Shown here: piece by piece, positions 62,357 through 64,000 of the stretch
How the letters are laid out: the number at the start of each line of letters is the position of its first letter
Numbering within the stretch: the stretch's first letter is position 1
NCBI GenBank assembly: GCA_020912385.1
Contig: CP087213.1
Location: forward strand, 2,170,001 to 2,234,000
Length of the DNA: 64,000 nucleotides
DNA from: Neofusicoccum parvum
Lineage: Eukaryota > Ascomycota > Dothideomycetes > Botryosphaeriales > Botryosphaeriaceae
Reading direction: 5' to 3'
Notes under the pieces: model-generated
What the model was told of the DNA's origin: nothing
Database searches by the model: none
What the model saw: the letters and a program-made list of their open reading frames with translations, nothing else
Position numbers and translations under genes: made by a program

Positions 62357-64000
62357 TCACACCATCTCAACTACTTTACTTTGCACACCTGACTTAGTAG
62401 GAAACATTCCTAAAGTCCGAAGTAGCCTTGGGAGCAGCTGACAGCGCGGCTCTGAATCTGATATGCTATCAGAAATGACCTTTTCCGCACTCTCGTCGTA
62501 GAGCCCAACCCGCTCATACTGACAGCAGTGGGCGCCTGTTGGCGCCAGGACAAGCCCAACATCTCTTACAACAAACTTGGTAAAACCTGTACCATCTCCA
62601 CTGAGGCTTCCTCCACGCTCGCTATAACAAATTCGCTTTACCAGCAAGCATGCCAACCGCTGATCGGTTTCCAAATCAATATCCGCAGAAAAACTCCGCA
62701 TGCGGTATACTCCATTGTCATCCACACACGCCATAGCACCTTTACTTATGTGGAACGGACTATTCCTTTCTAACAGCGTGCCGCCAGCCTCATGAATCTT
62801 CAAGATACACGGCACTAGTGGGCCGCGGAGTTTGACCGGCTCCCAAGTGCGAGGTGGCTTTGTGAACGAGGTGGCCGCTGGCGCAACAATAACCTTGGCT
62901 GTGTACTCTTGCTCCGTTCTGCTGAACAAATATTTATCTAGAACGTGATGCTTTTCAACTGCGCCTTCAATGGAAGCCCATGACCAGCTGGGCGCACGTC
63001 CGGGCACCCGCTGTCCAGCTTCATCACCAGCAGTCGCCCAGAGAAGCTCGCTGGTGAAAAACCGGAGCCACAACCCGAATGAAGCTGTAATTTTGAACTT
63101 CCTCTGTGCAATTGCCGCCGCACCCGCTAGCGCTGGAAGCTTGTCGAAAGCGTAGCTCAGCGTCGTTCGCGAATACTGCATCACCACGTCATTCCAATGC
63201 CGCTGGAAGCGTGCCAGATCCTTGGAGGAGCGTAAATTTTCCAGCTGGACGAGTGGCGTGTAAATTCGTTTGCTCAATTGGCCCATAAGCAGGATATCCT
63301 TGGACGACACAAACTCGTCTGTAGTAGTGGTGCTCTGCCGGCATTCCCATTCCACGCCGTGGGGAGAGAAGTACACAGAGCGAGGAGATAGAAGCCGCTC
63401 TTGAAAGACCCAGCCTCGCTGATCCAGATTGTACTCTCCAAAATATTTCCTTGGGATTGCACGGCTGAATTTGACCACCGGCCCGGACTCTTTCAAATTT
63501 ACCCAGCAGTCTTCCTGCTGTAGAGGATCTCTCGTGGCAAGAAACCCATCCCAACTGTCCACAGCTTCTGCTGCAGCGAGGGTAATGAAGGATCCGGCAT
63601 ACACTGCTTCCATTTTTGCCGCTTCGGTTTCAAAGTCTCCATGGCGTCCTTGGATGATGCACAGTGCATCAATCCAAAGATATCGGATTGATAGTTTTCG
63701 GCAAATAAACACAGCGTCTTGGAATGTTTTAGGTAGTAGGGAGTATTCGATTCCAGCCCTAAATGAGTCGATATTTGACGGGAGGAGCATCAACGGTAGC
63801 CTACTTCCCCATCGCCAGCTTAACGTTGCGTAAGGTAAGCCGCCGGTCTTTGGTCCGTCTACGAGATAAACATTTTGTGAGTCGTCCCCGAGACCAAGAT
63901 CCAAAAGGCGTGTTGGGCGTTCCAGTGAAGGAGATCTCCTGCAATTTTCGTGCTGAGAAATACACTTGTCGAGCCATACCTGGATCAGACGAAGATAGTG
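62357..64000 (-). CDS. HET-domain protein (heterokaryon incompatibility), intact but cut by the window edge
   Basis: The frame is open from the window edge (HYLRLIQVWLDKCISQHENC) to the stop at 62357, 547 residues visible, with the N-terminus outside. HET core: GGLPYATLSWRWG, LPKTFQDAVFICRKLSIRYL, WIDALCIIQGRHGDFETEAA, MEAVYAGSFITLAAAEA, RGWVFQERLLSPRSVYF and PSWSWASIEGAV. These are the three blocks of the HET family in order; WLDKC before them is the usual pre-HET segment. Such proteins induce growth arrest or death on non-self contact. Unlike the HET copy at 46.9 kb this one has no internal stop, and its Trp-Ile-Asp-Ala-Leu-Cys motif is intact. No repeat or NACHT domain is seen in the visible part. 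Confidence 0.93.
   Translation of the reverse strand, partial: HYLRLIQVWLDKCISQHENCRRSPSLERPTRLLDLGLGDDSQNVYLVDGPKTGGLPYATLSWRWGSRLPLMLLPSNIDSFRAGIEYSLLPKTFQDAVFICRKLSIRYLWIDALCIIQGRHGDFETEAAKMEAVYAGSFITLAAAEAVDSWDGFLATRDPLQQEDCWVNLKESGPVVKFSRAIPRKYFGEYNLDQRGWVFQERLLSPRSVYFSPHGVEWECRQSTTTTDEFVSSKDILLMGQLSKRIYTPLVQLENLRSSKDLARFQRHWNDVVMQYSRTTLSYAFDKLPALAGAAAIAQRKFKITASFGLWLRFFTSELLWATAGDEAGQRVPGRAPSWSWASIEGAVEKHHVLDKYLFSRTEQEYTAKVIVAPAATSFTKPPRTWEPVKLRGPLVPCILKIHEAGGTLLERNSPFHISKGAMACVDDNGVYRMRSFSADIDLETDQRLACLLVKRICYSERGGSLSGDGTGFTKFVVRDVGLVLAPTGAHCCQYERVGLYDESAEKVISDSISDSEPRCQLLPRLLRTLGMFPTKSGVQSKVVEMV

Noticed and set aside
1..64000. tRNA genes, rRNA, CRISPR arrays, intact transposons
   Set aside because: No B-box-like GGTTCGANTCC with a foldable cloverleaf was found by eye. 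No reverse-transcriptase, transposase or long terminal repeats were recognised, and CRISPR is not expected in a fungal nuclear genome. A tRNAscan and repeat search would be decisive.

Overview
The window is filamentous-fungal nuclear DNA. Genes have short spliceosomal introns (mostly 44-96 nt, GT/AG, with CTAAC/CTGAC-like branch sites). Gene bodies are GC-rich, the proteins carry long low-complexity linkers, and the gene set is that of Pezizomycotina: HET-domain proteins, an E(z)/KMT6 methyltransferase, Spc7, an Rrn9-type protein and a secreted GH31 glucosidase. A Dothideomycete is my best guess, from general resemblance only. I see no prokaryotic, viral or organellar genes, no CRISPR, and no convincing tRNA or rRNA.

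Layout. 1-0.33 kb: possible edge exon. 1.2-3.0 kb: vacuolar DHA2/VBA-type amino-acid transporter (-). 4.3-4.6 kb: small one-TM coiled-coil protein (-). 5.9-8.4 kb: DCAF7/AN11-like WD40 protein (-), divergent from pantetheine-phosphate adenylyltransferase (8.6-9.9 kb, +). 11.4-13.1 kb: F-box protein (+). 14.5-15.2 kb: one-TM protein (+). 16.0-19.8 kb: kinetochore Spc7/KNL1 (-), divergent from ribosomal protein uS17/S11 (20.2-20.9 kb, +). 21.6-26.1 kb: KMT6/EZH2 (+). 26.5-30.4 kb: XPG/Rad2/Rad13 endonuclease (+). 31.5-32.7 kb: PAP2/Aur1-like membrane enzyme (-). 33.7-34.8 kb: CCC1/VIT1-type metal transporter (-). 35.8-36.4 kb: hydrophobic protein (+). 37.0-39.1 kb: Rrn9-domain protein (-), divergent from a 1294-residue membrane-anchored fungal protein (39.6-43.5 kb, +). 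44.3-46.0 kb: alpha/beta hydrolase (-).

46.4-52 kb is a different kind of DNA: it looks AT-richer and holds no intact gene. It contains a HET-domain gene (+), an ankyrin-repeat gene (+) and a trypsin-like serine-protease gene (-), each still readable over its length but broken mainly by in-frame stops. Most of the stops are of the CAA/CAG-to-TAA/TAG or TGG-to-TAG/TGA kind expected from repeat-induced point mutation (RIP). Beyond it come CAF-1 subunit B/Cac2 (52.6-55.1 kb, -), a GH31 alpha-glucosidase (55.9-59.0 kb, -), a small membrane protein (59.5-59.9 kb, -), an unclassified 420-residue protein (60.6-62.0 kb, -) and a second, apparently intact HET gene that leaves the window at the right edge (-).

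Most intact genes are independently transcribed housekeeping genes. Several serve chromatin, chromosome or nuclear functions (Spc7, KMT6, Rad2, Rrn9-type, CAF-1, possibly DCAF7), but nothing shows that they form a functional cluster. The most distinctive part is the decayed HET/ankyrin/protease island next to a living HET gene, a setting typical of fungal self/non-self recognition loci.
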